NCBI RefSeq assembly: GCF_009176975.1
Contig: NZ_WEZG01000013.1
Location: 1-64,000 of the forward strand
Reading direction: 5' to 3'
Length of the DNA stretch: 64,000 nucleotides
Source of the DNA: Aureimonas psammosilenae
GTDB taxonomy: Bacteria; Pseudomonadota; Alphaproteobacteria; Rhizobiales; Rhizobiaceae
The position numbers and the translations under genes were made by a program. Positions 27,315-35,034 of the stretch are shown piece by piece (position 1 is the first letter of the stretch; every line of letters begins with the position of its first letter). The notes under the pieces were generated by a model that was not told the origin of the DNA, did no database searches, and saw nothing but the letters and a program-made list of their open reading frames with translations.

Positions 27315-27707
27315 ATGCGCGAGTATTACACGATCACCGAACTCACGCGTGAATTCGAAGTGTCCACGCGCACGCTGCGTTTCTACGAGGACGAGGGGCT
27401 GATCGCGCCCGTCCGACGCGGGCGCACGCGATTGTTTCGCCAATCGGACCGCACGCTGTTGAAGATGATCCTGCGCGGCAAGCGGCTCGGCTTCTCCATC
27501 GCCGAAATCCGCGAGATCATCCAGATGTACAAGGAGCCGCCGGGCGAGTCCGGGCAGCTCCGCGCCATCATCCGGCGCGTCGGGGAGCGCCGGCGCGAGC
27601 TGGAACAGAAGCGGCGCGACATCGATGACCTTCTGGTGGAACTCGACAATGCCGAGGAAGCCTGCCTGACGAGGATGGCGGAACTCGGGGTGTCGCCCTC
27701 GTCCTGA
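27315..27707 (+). CDS. MerR-family transcriptional regulator
   Basis: The 130-residue protein has the MerR winged-helix domain (YYTITELTREFEVSTRTLRFYEDEGLIAPVRRGRTRLF, residues 4-39) and then a dimerising coiled coil (about 75-115). No cysteine pattern for metal binding is present: there is a single Cys near the C-terminus. This points to the small-molecule or acyl-CoA-responsive group seen near amino-acid catabolism genes, but no such genes are next to it here. Its target is unknown; an inverted repeat lies upstream. Confidence 0.88.
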   Translation: MREYYTITELTREFEVSTRTLRFYEDEGLIAPVRRGRTRLFRQSDRTLLKMILRGKRLGFSIAEIREIIQMYKEPPGESGQLRAIIRRVGERRRELEQKRRDIDDLLVELDNAEEACLTRMAELGVSPSS

Positions 27708-27715
27708 TCCCAACC

Positions 27716-28687
27716 TCAAGGCTCGTTCGATGAGCCTGGGAAGGAGCATTGCAGCACGGTTTCGCGCACGGACGCGTTCTCCGCCTCGTTCGTGCGGCCG
27801 GTGATTAGCCGTTCCAAAAGCTCGTCGCGTTCGAGCCTCGTCTGGACACAGGCGCAGAAGGCCTCGCAGGTCGGCGCATCGCGGCTGACTCGGCATTCGT
27901 GACGGCAGCTCGCGGCGAAAAGCGCCACCTGATCGGGCGGGAAGACGGCGGCATAGCCCGCGACCAGACCGAACAGGATCGGCTGGTGCAGGAGATAGAA
28001 GAGGAGCGAATGCCGCCCGAGAAGCGTCAGCGGTCGCAACCCCTTCACGCGGTCGTTCAGCGCCGACAAATGCTTCCAGCCGTCGATCCCGTCCATGAAC
28101 CGGCCGGCGGCGATGCCGATCAGAACCACGCCCGTCCAGGGCAGGATCGGCACATAGTCGTTGGTCACCGGATTGCTGGCCGAAAGACCGATCCAGGCGA
28201 GCCACCGGCTGTTGGTCAGCGGTGTTTCCACGAAAAAGGGGAGCGCGACCGCGATGGCCCCGGCAAGAAGCGTGACGGGGGCCGGGAGCCGGAGGAACGC
28301 CAACCCGATCAGGCTTGCCAAGGCAATTTGATGAAGGATGCCGAAGAAAACGAAGCTGCCCGGCGTGATGAAAAGCGTGACCAGCGTGATCGCCAGTGCG
28401 CCGGCCGCCACCTGCGCTTCCCTGATGGCGAAGGATCGCCACCGGATGCTGCGTCCATGCGCCAGGACGAGGCTGATGCCGACCAGGAAGAGGAAGCTCG
28501 TCGCGATACAGCGCGCGAAAAGGCGCCAGCCGCCTTCCGTCGCGGTTCCCCGCGCGATCAGCCCGTGAAAGTCCAGATCCCAGGTGAAGTGGTAGGTCGC
28601 CATGGCGATCAGCGCGAGGGCGCGCATGATGTCCACCAGATCGATGCGGCCGCGCCGGGTTTCGGGATGGGGAACGAGGTCGGTCAA
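27716..28687 (-). CDS. DUF1624 (heparan-alpha-glucosaminide N-acetyltransferase-like) membrane protein
   Basis: The 323-residue protein has about seven to eight hydrophobic segments and the DUF1624 start RIDLVDIMRALALIAMATYHFTWDL, with a conserved His in MATYHFTWD and another in LLFYLLHQPILFG. Family members are predicted membrane acyltransferases. The C-terminal 65 residues form a soluble Cys-rich tail (CRHEC, then C, then CEAFCACV), unusual enough to note. It converges with the MerR gene and diverges from the aldo/keto reductase gene. Confidence 0.85.
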   Translation of the reverse strand: MTDLVPHPETRRGRIDLVDIMRALALIAMATYHFTWDLDFHGLIARGTATEGGWRLFARCIATSFLFLVGISLVLAHGRSIRWRSFAIREAQVAAGALAITLVTLFITPGSFVFFGILHQIALASLIGLAFLRLPAPVTLLAGAIAVALPFFVETPLTNSRWLAWIGLSASNPVTNDYVPILPWTGVVLIGIAAGRFMDGIDGWKHLSALNDRVKGLRPLTLLGRHSLLFYLLHQPILFGLVAGYAAVFPPDQVALFAASCRHECRVSRDAPTCEAFCACVQTRLERDELLERLITGRTNEAENASVRETVLQCSFPGSSNEP

Positions 28688-28792
28688 TTGCGTCTCGGCG
28701 CCTGTCTTCGGCTTTACGGAGGAAAGAGCCGCCTATTTGCAACGGGACGGCAAGACGACATTGCCTGCCACATCGCACAGAAGGACGCTTTC

Positions 28793-29623
28793 ATGAAGAT
28801 CATCGAAGCCGGCGCGGCGCGCATTCCGGCCATCGGGCTCGGAACGTGGCGGCTTTCGGGGTCTCAGGCGACCGACATCGTCTCCCGCGCCATCGAGGTC
28901 GGCTATCGCCATATCGACACCGCGCGCATGTACGGCAACGAAGGGGAAGTCGGCGAAGGTATCCGCCGGTCGGGCGTCGCCCGGAGCGAGATCTTCGTGA
29001 CCACCAAGATCTGGTGGGAGAATATCGGTAAGGGCGATCTGCAACGCTCGGCGGAACAAGGGGTGGAGGCTTTGCAGATCGGTCCGGTCGATCTTCTCCT
29101 GATCCACTGGCCGAACCGGAATGTTCCTCTGGAGGATTCCATCGAAGCTCTGAACGAGACGCTGGCGCTCGGCCTGACGCGGCATATCGGCGTCGCCAAC
29201 TTCACCAGCGCCATGCTGGATGAAGCCGCTGCGATCTCCTCCCATCCGCTCGTTTGCAATCAGGTAGAGTACCATCCATTCCTGGCGCAGGATGCGGTTC
29301 TCGATGCCTGCCGACGCCACGATATGGCGCTCGTCGCTTATTCGCCGATCGGTCAGGGCAAGACGCTTCTGGAAGACCCGACGGTTGCCGACATCGCTCG
29401 CCGTCACGGCAGAAGTCCGGCGCAGATCGCGCTGCGCTGGGAGGTGCAGCAGGACGGCGTGGCGGCCATCCCGCGAACCAGCAACCCGGACCGGCTGGCT
29501 GAGAACCTCGAAGTCTTCGACTTCGAACTCGGCGAAGACGAGATGGCGGCGCTGCACGAATTGTCGAAACGTGGTCAACGGCTGGTCGACCCGGATTTCG
29601 CGCCGAGCTGGGATCGGGTCTGA
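28793..29623 (+). CDS. Aldo/keto reductase
   Basis: This 276-residue NADPH-dependent oxidoreductase has the AKR tetrad in context: Asp and Tyr in IDTARMYGNEGEVG, Lys in FVTTKIWWEN and His in LLLIHWPN. It also has VGVANF-like HIGVANFTSAMLDEA and the C-terminal cofactor loop IPRTSNPDRLAENL. It resembles the 2,5-diketo-gluconate reductase group, but the substrate is unknown. AAGGA lies seven bases before the ATG. The YdcF gene follows after seven bases. Confidence 0.92.
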   Translation: MKIIEAGAARIPAIGLGTWRLSGSQATDIVSRAIEVGYRHIDTARMYGNEGEVGEGIRRSGVARSEIFVTTKIWWENIGKGDLQRSAEQGVEALQIGPVDLLLIHWPNRNVPLEDSIEALNETLALGLTRHIGVANFTSAMLDEAAAISSHPLVCNQVEYHPFLAQDAVLDACRRHDMALVAYSPIGQGKTLLEDPTVADIARRHGRSPAQIALRWEVQQDGVAAIPRTSNPDRLAENLEVFDFELGEDEMAALHELSKRGQRLVDPDFAPSWDRV

Positions 29624-29630
29624 TCGCCCG

Positions 29631-30446
29631 ATGTTCTTCATCCTCTCGAAGCTCGTCTGGTTCCTGATCCAGCCGCTCGTCGCCGTCGCGCTCGTGGTTC
29701 TCCTCGGCATCGTGCTTCTGCTCATCGGCTACCGAAACACGGCGATGGCGGCCTTCGTGTTTTCCGGCTTGACCTACGCGGTGATCATGTTCAGCCCGCT
29801 CGGCCTTCTCCTTGTCGGGGCGTTGGAGGACCGTTTTCCGAAGCCGACGATGCCGGCGCGCATCGACGGCATCGTCGTCCTTGGCGGGTCGTTCGATACG
29901 CGCGTCGCGAAAACGCGCGGCGATCCGGAAATGGGCGATGCCGGCGATCGCATCACAGCGACCGTCGCGCTGGCCCGGCAGTTCCCGGACGCCAAGATCG
30001 CGTTCACGGGCGGGGTGGCGGCGGTCTTCGAAGACGACATCGCCGAAGTCGACGTGGCGCGTCAGATCTTCGCCGCGCTCGGCATCGCGCCGGATCGGCT
30101 GATTCTGGAAGGCAAGGCCCGCAACACGACGGAGAACGCGATCTTCACCAAGGAACTCGTGCAGCCGAAGCCCGGCGAAACCTGGTTGCTCGTGACCTCG
30201 GCCTTCCACATGCCGCGCAGCGTCGGCTGCTTCCGCAAGGCGGATTTCGAGGTCGTGCCGTTTCCGGTGGACTATCGAACTCCGAACTTTCCGCAGCGCT
30301 GGAAGCCGGCCGTCGCCGATGTGTCCCGCAATGCCGACAAGGTGCAACTCGCGATCCGGGAGTTCATCGGGCTTGCCGCCTATTACGCTTCCGGCAAGAC
30401 GGACGCGCTGATCCCTTCGCCATCGGCAGAGAAACCGAGCCGGTAG
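29631..30446 (+). CDS. YdcF/ElyC-family membrane-anchored protein (DUF218)
   Basis: The 271-residue product has two N-terminal membrane helices (about 5-33 and 38-61) and a DUF218 domain with DGIVVLGGSFD, ILEGKARNTTENA and LLVTSAFHMPRS. ElyC-type proteins act in envelope or peptidoglycan precursor metabolism in E. coli; the role here is inferred. It probably shares an operon with the aldo/keto reductase. Its last 64 bases overlap the 3' end of the opposite DUF3253 gene. Confidence 0.9.
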   Translation: MFFILSKLVWFLIQPLVAVALVVLLGIVLLLIGYRNTAMAAFVFSGLTYAVIMFSPLGLLLVGALEDRFPKPTMPARIDGIVVLGGSFDTRVAKTRGDPEMGDAGDRITATVALARQFPDAKIAFTGGVAAVFEDDIAEVDVARQIFAALGIAPDRLILEGKARNTTENAIFTKELVQPKPGETWLLVTSAFHMPRSVGCFRKADFEVVPFPVDYRTPNFPQRWKPAVADVSRNADKVQLAIREFIGLAAYYASGKTDALIPSPSAEKPSR

Positions 30447-30691
30447 ATGCCTTTGAAATCGTGCGGATCGACGATCCGGCCCTTGCGCCGGATCGACAAC
30501 CGTCCTTCCTCGGCAAGGCGAACGGCTTCCGCCCGGATCGGCTTCATCAGGAGGCGCCAGCGTTTCTCGTCGCTCCCGCCGAGACGACGGGCCACTTCGG
30601 ACGGGCAGACCGTCTTGTCCGCACCGCGATCCTCGACCATCGCGAGGATCGTTTCCCGAATGGTCTTCGCGCTCCGGTCGAGTTCGGTCAT
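30383..30691 (-). CDS. DUF3253 domain protein
   Basis: The 102-residue product matches DUF3253, a small winged-helix-like domain: IRETILAMVEDRGADKTVCPSEVARRL and RWRLLMKPIRAEAVRLAEEGRL. Its function is unknown; the fold suggests nucleic-acid or regulatory binding. Its start overlaps the DUF599 stop by four bases (ATGA), so the two are translationally coupled. Its end lies antisense to the YdcF 3' end. Confidence 0.85.
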   Translation of the reverse strand: MTELDRSAKTIRETILAMVEDRGADKTVCPSEVARRLGGSDEKRWRLLMKPIRAEAVRLAEEGRLSIRRKGRIVDPHDFKGIYRLGFSADGEGISASVLPEA

Positions 30692-31386
30692 TTCTCGTCG
30701 TCCATCAGAACGGCATATTTCGCCGAGGAAAAGAACTGGCGATGCGCCAGGATGGCCATGACGAAGACCGTGGAGGCGAAGAGCGCGAGCGGCCCGAGAA
30801 ACCAGCCGAGATAGGCAAGGCCGAAGAAGATGCCGCGCAGGCCGGCATTGAAGTGGCGGGCCGCGAGCTGGTTCATTTGCGCCGCCCGTTTCACCGCGTC
30901 TTCCATGTCCGCCGGGTCGGCTTCGCGATCGCCCCGCATGGGGATCGCTCCGATCAGGATGGTGCAGTAGTTGAACAGGCGATACGACCAGCCGAACTTG
31001 AAGAAGGCGTAGGCGAAGATCGTGATGAGGCCGAGAAGCTTGGCTTCCACGAGCCCGACATCGAGCGGCCCGTGGAACGGCAGGTCGGCCGCGATCTCCG
31101 CGATGCGGCGGCTGGACCCCAGAAGCGCGAAGCACCCGCCGATCGCGAAGATGCAGGACGACGCGAAGAAGGCCGTGCCCTGCTGCAGGCCCGTCATGAT
31201 GGCCGTGTCGATCATCCGCAACTCGCGGCGCGCCAGCACGTCCATCCAGCGGCGGCGCTGTCGGTTCATGGCCGCGCTGAGGCCGTGACGCGCCAGCGGG
31301 CTTTTATCGGTGATCCAGTTATAGGCCAGCCAGCCGGCCAGGAAGGCGAAGAGAACGAGGCCGTCCGCAGTTCTGAAATCCGCCAT
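30688..31386 (-). CDS. DUF599 membrane protein
   Basis: The 232-residue protein has about four hydrophobic segments (near residues 8-25, 67-90, 112-134 and 185-215) and the DUF599 features YNWITDKSPLARHGL and MRGDREADPADMEDAVKRAAQMN. It is an inner-membrane protein of unknown function. It is the first gene of a two-gene unit with DUF3253, diverging from the DUF1489 gene, with 74 bases between the two starts. Confidence 0.88.
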   Translation of the reverse strand: MADFRTADGLVLFAFLAGWLAYNWITDKSPLARHGLSAAMNRQRRRWMDVLARRELRMIDTAIMTGLQQGTAFFASSCIFAIGGCFALLGSSRRIAEIAADLPFHGPLDVGLVEAKLLGLITIFAYAFFKFGWSYRLFNYCTILIGAIPMRGDREADPADMEDAVKRAAQMNQLAARHFNAGLRGIFFGLAYLGWFLGPLALFASTVFVMAILAHRQFFSSAKYAVLMDDEK

Positions 31387-31460
31387 CGATCAAACCTGTG
31401 CCAGCACTGCGCCGAAGGGGCTTCTTGACGCCGCCGAAATCTTGGCCGCAGAAGAACCCC

Positions 31461-31895
31461 ATGCCGCTTCATATGGTCAAGCTTTGCGTGGGCGCCGACA
31501 GCGTCGAGGATCTGCAGTCATGGGTCCGCGAACGGCTGGACGCCGCCCGGCACGAAGGGCGGCCCGTCGAACAGATTCACCAGACGCGGATGCAACCCAA
31601 ACGAGAATCGGAGATCCTCGGCGGCGGCTCGCTCTACTGGGTGATCAAGGGAAACGTTCAGGTGCGCCAGCCCATCCTGGCGCTTCGGCCTATCACGGAC
31701 GGGGAGGGCATCCGCCGCTGCCACATCGTTCTGGAGCCGGTGTTCATCGCGACCGAATGGCAGCCGCGAAAGGCGTTCCAGGGTTGGCGCTATCTCGATG
31801 CCGGCGATGCGCCACGCGACATCACTGAGGACTCCGACATCTCGTCCTTCCCGCCGGACCTACGCCGGGAACTGGCGCAACTCGGTCTGCTTTAG
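31461..31895 (+). CDS. DUF1489 family protein
   Basis: The 144-residue product matches DUF1489, a family common in alphaproteobacteria: MPLHMVKLCVGADSVEDLQSW, GGGSLYWVIKGNVQVRQPI and FQGWRYLDAGDAPRD near the C-terminus. Its function is unknown; by pattern it is a cytosolic protein. The start at 31461 agrees with the family. The stop overlaps the opposite hypothetical gene. Confidence 0.88.
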   Translation: MPLHMVKLCVGADSVEDLQSWVRERLDAARHEGRPVEQIHQTRMQPKRESEILGGGSLYWVIKGNVQVRQPILALRPITDGEGIRRCHIVLEPVFIATEWQPRKAFQGWRYLDAGDAPRDITEDSDISSFPPDLRRELAQLGLL

Positions 31896-32161
31896 GAGAT
31901 CCGCATCCGCACGGCGGCGGTGCCGTTCGAGTTGCGAACGCGCAGGCGCGTCACCGTCTGAGGCTGAGAGGAGCGCCATGCCCGCGCGCCATGGGACAAG
32001 AGAAGCCCGACCAGATCGCGCGCCTTGAAGCTGGAGCGTCCTTCGCGAAATTCGGCGAGCTTCACGGCAGCCTGTTGGAGCGGGTGTTTGCCGCCGGCGC
32101 GGATCGTGGAGACATGGGTGGCGTCGTGAGACAGCCCGTGGAATTCAGGTTCGACCGTCAT
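31892..32161 (-). CDS. Hypothetical protein (89 residues)
   Basis: A frame from ATG 32161 gives 89 residues rich in Arg, Ser and His, beginning MTVEPEFHGLSHDATHVST and ending RMRIS. Third-position GC is near 80%, similar to real genes nearby, which argues for coding. A TTG two codons upstream (32167) is an alternative start, with GGATATTGAAG before it as a weak site. I recognise no domain. It fills the gap between the DUF1489 gene, whose stop it overlaps, and the carboxypeptidase gene. Confidence 0.55.
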   Translation of the reverse strand: MTVEPEFHGLSHDATHVSTIRAGGKHPLQQAAVKLAEFREGRSSFKARDLVGLLLSHGARAWRSSQPQTVTRLRVRNSNGTAAVRMRIS

Positions 32162-32210
32162 CTTCAATATCCAGATAGGCGGGTGAGTTCGTGTTCGAGA
32201 ACGTTCGGCG

Positions 32211-33725
32211 TCAGTTGGCGACGGCGAAGCAGTTGTAGGAACGCTTCTTCAGCGCGGCGCAGGCGCCATTGGCTGCTTCCTTGGAAGCAAAGCCCGCAAA
32301 GCGCGCCCGGTAGAGGGATTGTCCGCCGACGCGCTCGGCCACCGGGGTCGCCCTTGCAAGAGCGCCACCGACCTTGCCCTGGGCGTCCGACAGCATCTTC
32401 AACGCCTGGTCACGGTTGTCCGTCGCCGCGATCTGCACCACCCAGCCGGAAGCGACCGCAGCGGTTTCCACGGCGCCCGTGGTTTCGGTATCCACGATCG
32501 CCTGCGGAATGGAAGCGCGGGGGACGGGACGGGAGTCGCCGTAGGCGGTCGCCGTCGGCGCGGCAGCGGGGCGCAGATACTGCTCTTCCTGCGGCGTGGC
32601 GAGCGCGGCCCGGATCGCATCGCGACCCACCACCGGCTTCAAGGGCTTGGCGACGCGCGAGATCGCATCGCCGGCATTAGTGCCATAGGCTTCCGCGATC
32701 CGCTCGTTGATCGAGACCTTGCGGTTCGAGAACTGCGGCATCGGAACGGTGGCGACGTGCGGCGCCTCGTAGGCGACGATCTTCGGCGTTTCCACCGGCA
32801 GGCGGCCGCTGCGGGCGCGCTCGGCGACCAAGGGACCGACGGAGCGGGTGGACGCGGCCGGCAGGTACTTGTTCAGGAGCTTGGCCATCTCGTTGTCGCG
32901 CTGCGCGGCCGTGTTGCCGCCGAAAACGACGCCGACGATCTTGCGATCCCCGTCATAGAGCGAGGATACGAGATTGAAGCCCGACGCGTTCACATAGCCG
33001 GTCTTGATGCCGTCCACGCCCTTGATGCGGCCGACGAGACGATTGTGGCTGTTGATGGTGCGACCGCGAAAATTGAAGGACTTCGTGGAGAAGTATTTGT
33101 ACTGCTTCGGGAAATGCTCCCGAAGCGCGATGCCGAGCGTCGCCATGTCGCGCGCTGTGGAATGCTGGTTCTCGTTCGGCAGGCCGTTGGCGTTGCGGAA
33201 GGTCGTGCGGCTCATACCGAGCGAATGAGCCTTGGCAGTCATCATCTGCGCAAAGCGCGCTTCGGTGCCGCCGAGATGCTCGGCGATCACGACGGAGGCG
33301 TCATTGGCGGACAGCGTCACGAGACCGAGGATCGCTTCTTCCACGGCAAGGTTGGAGCCGACCTTCAGGCGGAGCTTCGTCGGCGGGCGCGCGGCGGCAT
33401 AGGACGAAACCTTCATCTGCGTTCCCAGCGAAACGCGGCCCGCCTCCATCGCCTCGAAGAGCATGTAGAGGGTCATCATCTTGGTGAGCGAGGCCGGGTA
33501 GCGCAGTTCGTCCGCGTCGTCCGAATAAAGGACCTTGCCGGTATTGGCGTCGATCACGAATGCCGAATGCCGTTCCGCGGCTTCGGCACCCTGAACGAGA
33601 AGGGCAAAGGCCATTCCCAACGCGCCGGCCGACTTCACCATTCCACCGAAAAGGCGACGAAAGCTCGTTGGCGCTGTTCCCACGGTTCGACTCTCTATCT
33701 TTTCTGACGGCGCGAACCGTCGCAT
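32211..33725 (-). CDS. D-alanyl-D-alanine carboxypeptidase with C-terminal SPOR domain
   Basis: This protein of up to 504 residues trims peptidoglycan stem peptides. The penicillin-binding motifs are present: S79-L-T-K82, S139-A-N141 and K241-T-G243. A signal peptide lies around residues 29-50 (VKSAGALGMAFALLVQGAEA), so the true start may be GTG (residue 15) or ATG 33641. A Pro/Ala-rich linker leads to a SPOR domain (about 425-504) that binds denuded septal glycan, as in rhizobial DacA-like proteins. It diverges from the phasin gene across a 310-base gap. Confidence 0.93.
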   Translation of the reverse strand: MRRFAPSEKIESRTVGTAPTSFRRLFGGMVKSAGALGMAFALLVQGAEAAERHSAFVIDANTGKVLYSDDADELRYPASLTKMMTLYMLFEAMEAGRVSLGTQMKVSSYAAARPPTKLRLKVGSNLAVEEAILGLVTLSANDASVVIAEHLGGTEARFAQMMTAKAHSLGMSRTTFRNANGLPNENQHSTARDMATLGIALREHFPKQYKYFSTKSFNFRGRTINSHNRLVGRIKGVDGIKTGYVNASGFNLVSSLYDGDRKIVGVVFGGNTAAQRDNEMAKLLNKYLPAASTRSVGPLVAERARSGRLPVETPKIVAYEAPHVATVPMPQFSNRKVSINERIAEAYGTNAGDAISRVAKPLKPVVGRDAIRAALATPQEEQYLRPAAAPTATAYGDSRPVPRASIPQAIVDTETTGAVETAAVASGWVVQIAATDNRDQALKMLSDAQGKVGGALARATPVAERVGGQSLYRARFAGFASKEAANGACAALKKRSYNCFAVAN

Positions 33726-33937
33726 GCGGGATGAGGACGCGCTCTTCGGCGAAGCGCTTCGTATCTGCTGGGGGAAAGTTAAGGGGAGGCCGTTACCAAT
33801 CCGTTTATGGTTGCCGAACTCTTCCCCTCGTCGTCAGCATTCGCGGCAATGGGACTTCGGTCGGGCGAAAATGCGACGGTCGTCGAACTTGGTTTCTGTG
33901 CCCGGCAAAGTTCATCCAGCGCTGAAACCGGGCGGGA

Positions 33938-33965
33938 TTGACTTTATTGTGCAGTGCAATATAAC
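33938..33965 (+). promoter_or_regulatory. Sigma-70 promoter of the phasin gene
   Basis: TTGACT (33938-33943) and TATAAC (33960-33965), 16 bases apart, form the best promoter in the window. It ends 70 bases before the phasin start. The rest of the 310-base gap (33726-34035) shows no gene. Confidence 0.75.
33950..33958 (+). promoter_or_regulatory. Palindrome TGCAGTGCA in the phasin promoter (probable PhaR operator)
   Basis: TGCA-G-TGCA is a palindrome around the central G and sits between the -35 and -10 elements. PhaR repressors that control phasin genes in alphaproteobacteria bind TGC-N3-GCA type dyads. Position and motif both fit repression relieved by polyhydroxyalkanoate granules; this is inference from motif and target. 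Confidence 0.6.
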
Positions 33966-34035
33966 CGCGTGCGTCGCATCAAACGGACGTCCGCGCACTG
34001 GCGCGCGACGCCTCGAACAGGAAGGCAGCATCCGA

Positions 34036-34395
34036 ATGAGCAATTTCGACGAAGCCAGCAATGTCGGCAAGGAAGCGGTGGACGGAGCCGTTCGCTCGTT
34101 GTCCGTGGTGACCCGTGGCTTCCAGCAGATCGCCAGCGAGACCACCGAATACACCAAGCGCTCCTACGAGCAGTCCGCTCGCATGTTCGAGCAGCTCTCC
34201 CAACTCCGCAGCTTCGACAAGGTGGTCGAAGTTCAGAACGAATTCGCCAAGAACGCCTATCAGGACTGGATTTCGCAGGCGACCAAGGTCGGCGAAATCT
34301 ACGGCTCGATGGCGCGTGAGGTCTACAAGCCGTTCGAGCAGTCCTTCACGAATGCCATCAACGCCGGTCAGTCGGCCGTCAAGCAGGCGCTCTGA
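34036..34395 (+). CDS. Phasin-family protein
   Basis: The 119-residue, wholly helical product fits the phasin family: VVTRGFQQIASETTEYTKRSYEQSARMFEQLSQLRSFDKVVEVQNEFAKNAYQDWISQ contains the typical amphipathic helices. Phasins coat polyhydroxyalkanoate granules and control their size. The start at 34036 lies 70 bases after a strong promoter that holds a PhaR-like palindrome, and a terminator follows, so this is a single-gene unit. No polymer synthase gene is in the window. Confidence 0.9.
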   Translation: MSNFDEASNVGKEAVDGAVRSLSVVTRGFQQIASETTEYTKRSYEQSARMFEQLSQLRSFDKVVEVQNEFAKNAYQDWISQATKVGEIYGSMAREVYKPFEQSFTNAINAGQSAVKQAL

Positions 34396-34432
34396 TTGAC
34401 CGGGCTGCAAGGCCCTTCACACCACCATTCGG

Positions 34433-34468
34433 AAGGCTCGGCGAGAAATCGCCGGGCCTTTTGTTTTT
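34433..34468 (+). terminator. Rho-independent terminator after the phasin gene
   Basis: AAGGCTCGGCG (34433-34443) pairs with CGCCGGGCCTT (34450-34460) with one G-T wobble, followed by TTGTTTTTG. Confidence 0.85.
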
Positions 34469-34595
34469 GCGCGGATGCCTCGTTCCGGGCCTCCGGTTTC
34501 ACCAAGAGCGTGGACGCCCGCCGCCAAACCGTCCTAGGATCGACATCCGACGAAGCGCGAGAGAAATGGTGTCTCCTTGTCGCGGTGTGATTCCC

Positions 34596-34623
34596 TTAAC
34601 ATCGGCAAACGGCATCATACATA
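34596..34623 (+). promoter_or_regulatory. Candidate promoter of clpS-clpA
   Basis: TTAACA (34596-34601) and TACATA (34618-34623), 16 bases apart, end 25 bases before the clpS start. The site resembles sigma-70; a heat-shock sigma-32 site is not convincing. Confidence 0.4.
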
Positions 34624-34648
34624 TCGGGCGACGACAGAGGTGGCGGCG

Positions 34649-35026
34649 GTGAGCATTCAACGACCCAGCACCGTGGCGGGGGCGCCAAGGGTGCGATCGC
34701 AGGCGGGCAAGAACAAAGAGTCGGGGACGGACCGGGGCACCTCGGTCATCACCCGGACGAAACCGCAAACGAAGAAGCCGAGCCTTTATCGTGTGCTGCT
34801 TCTCAACGACGACTACACGCCGATGGAGTTCGTCATCCACGTTCTGGAGCGGTTCTTCCAGAAGGACCACGACAGTGCGACGCGCGTGATGCTGCACGTG
34901 CACAACCATGGCGTGGGCGAGTGCGGGGTCTACACCTACGAGGTGGCCGAAACCAAGGTCACGCAGGTGATGGATTTCGCACGCCAGCATCAACATCCGC
35001 TTCAGTGCGTCATGGAAAAGAATTGA
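34649..35026 (+). CDS. clpS: ATP-dependent Clp protease adaptor ClpS
   Basis: The start is GTG 34649, with AGAGG eight bases upstream, giving 125 residues. The folded core begins at about 45: [25 protein letters not shown], which includes the N-degron-binding Asn-Asp and the conserved FVIHVL helix, followed by [23 protein letters not shown]. ClpS hands N-end-rule substrates to ClpA. A disordered N-terminal tail of about 45 residues is typical. clpA follows after eight bases. Confidence 0.95.
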   Translation: MSIQRPSTVAGAPRVRSQAGKNKESGTDRGTSVITRTKPQTKKPSLYRVLLLNDDYTPMEFVIHVLERFFQKDHDSATRVMLHVHNHGVGECGVYTYEVAETKVTQVMDFARQHQHPLQCVMEKN

Positions 35027-35034
35027 GGTGAACC

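Noticed and set aside
27899-28792. A 298-residue N-terminal extension of the aldo/keto reductase
   Set aside because: It would lie antisense to DUF1624 with no domain; the ATG at 28793 has AAGGA before it and the family N-terminus.
34560-34648. Heat-shock sigma-32 promoter before clpS
   Set aside because: CTTGTC is present but no CCTAT-type -10 at the correct distance; a sigma-70-like pair fits better.
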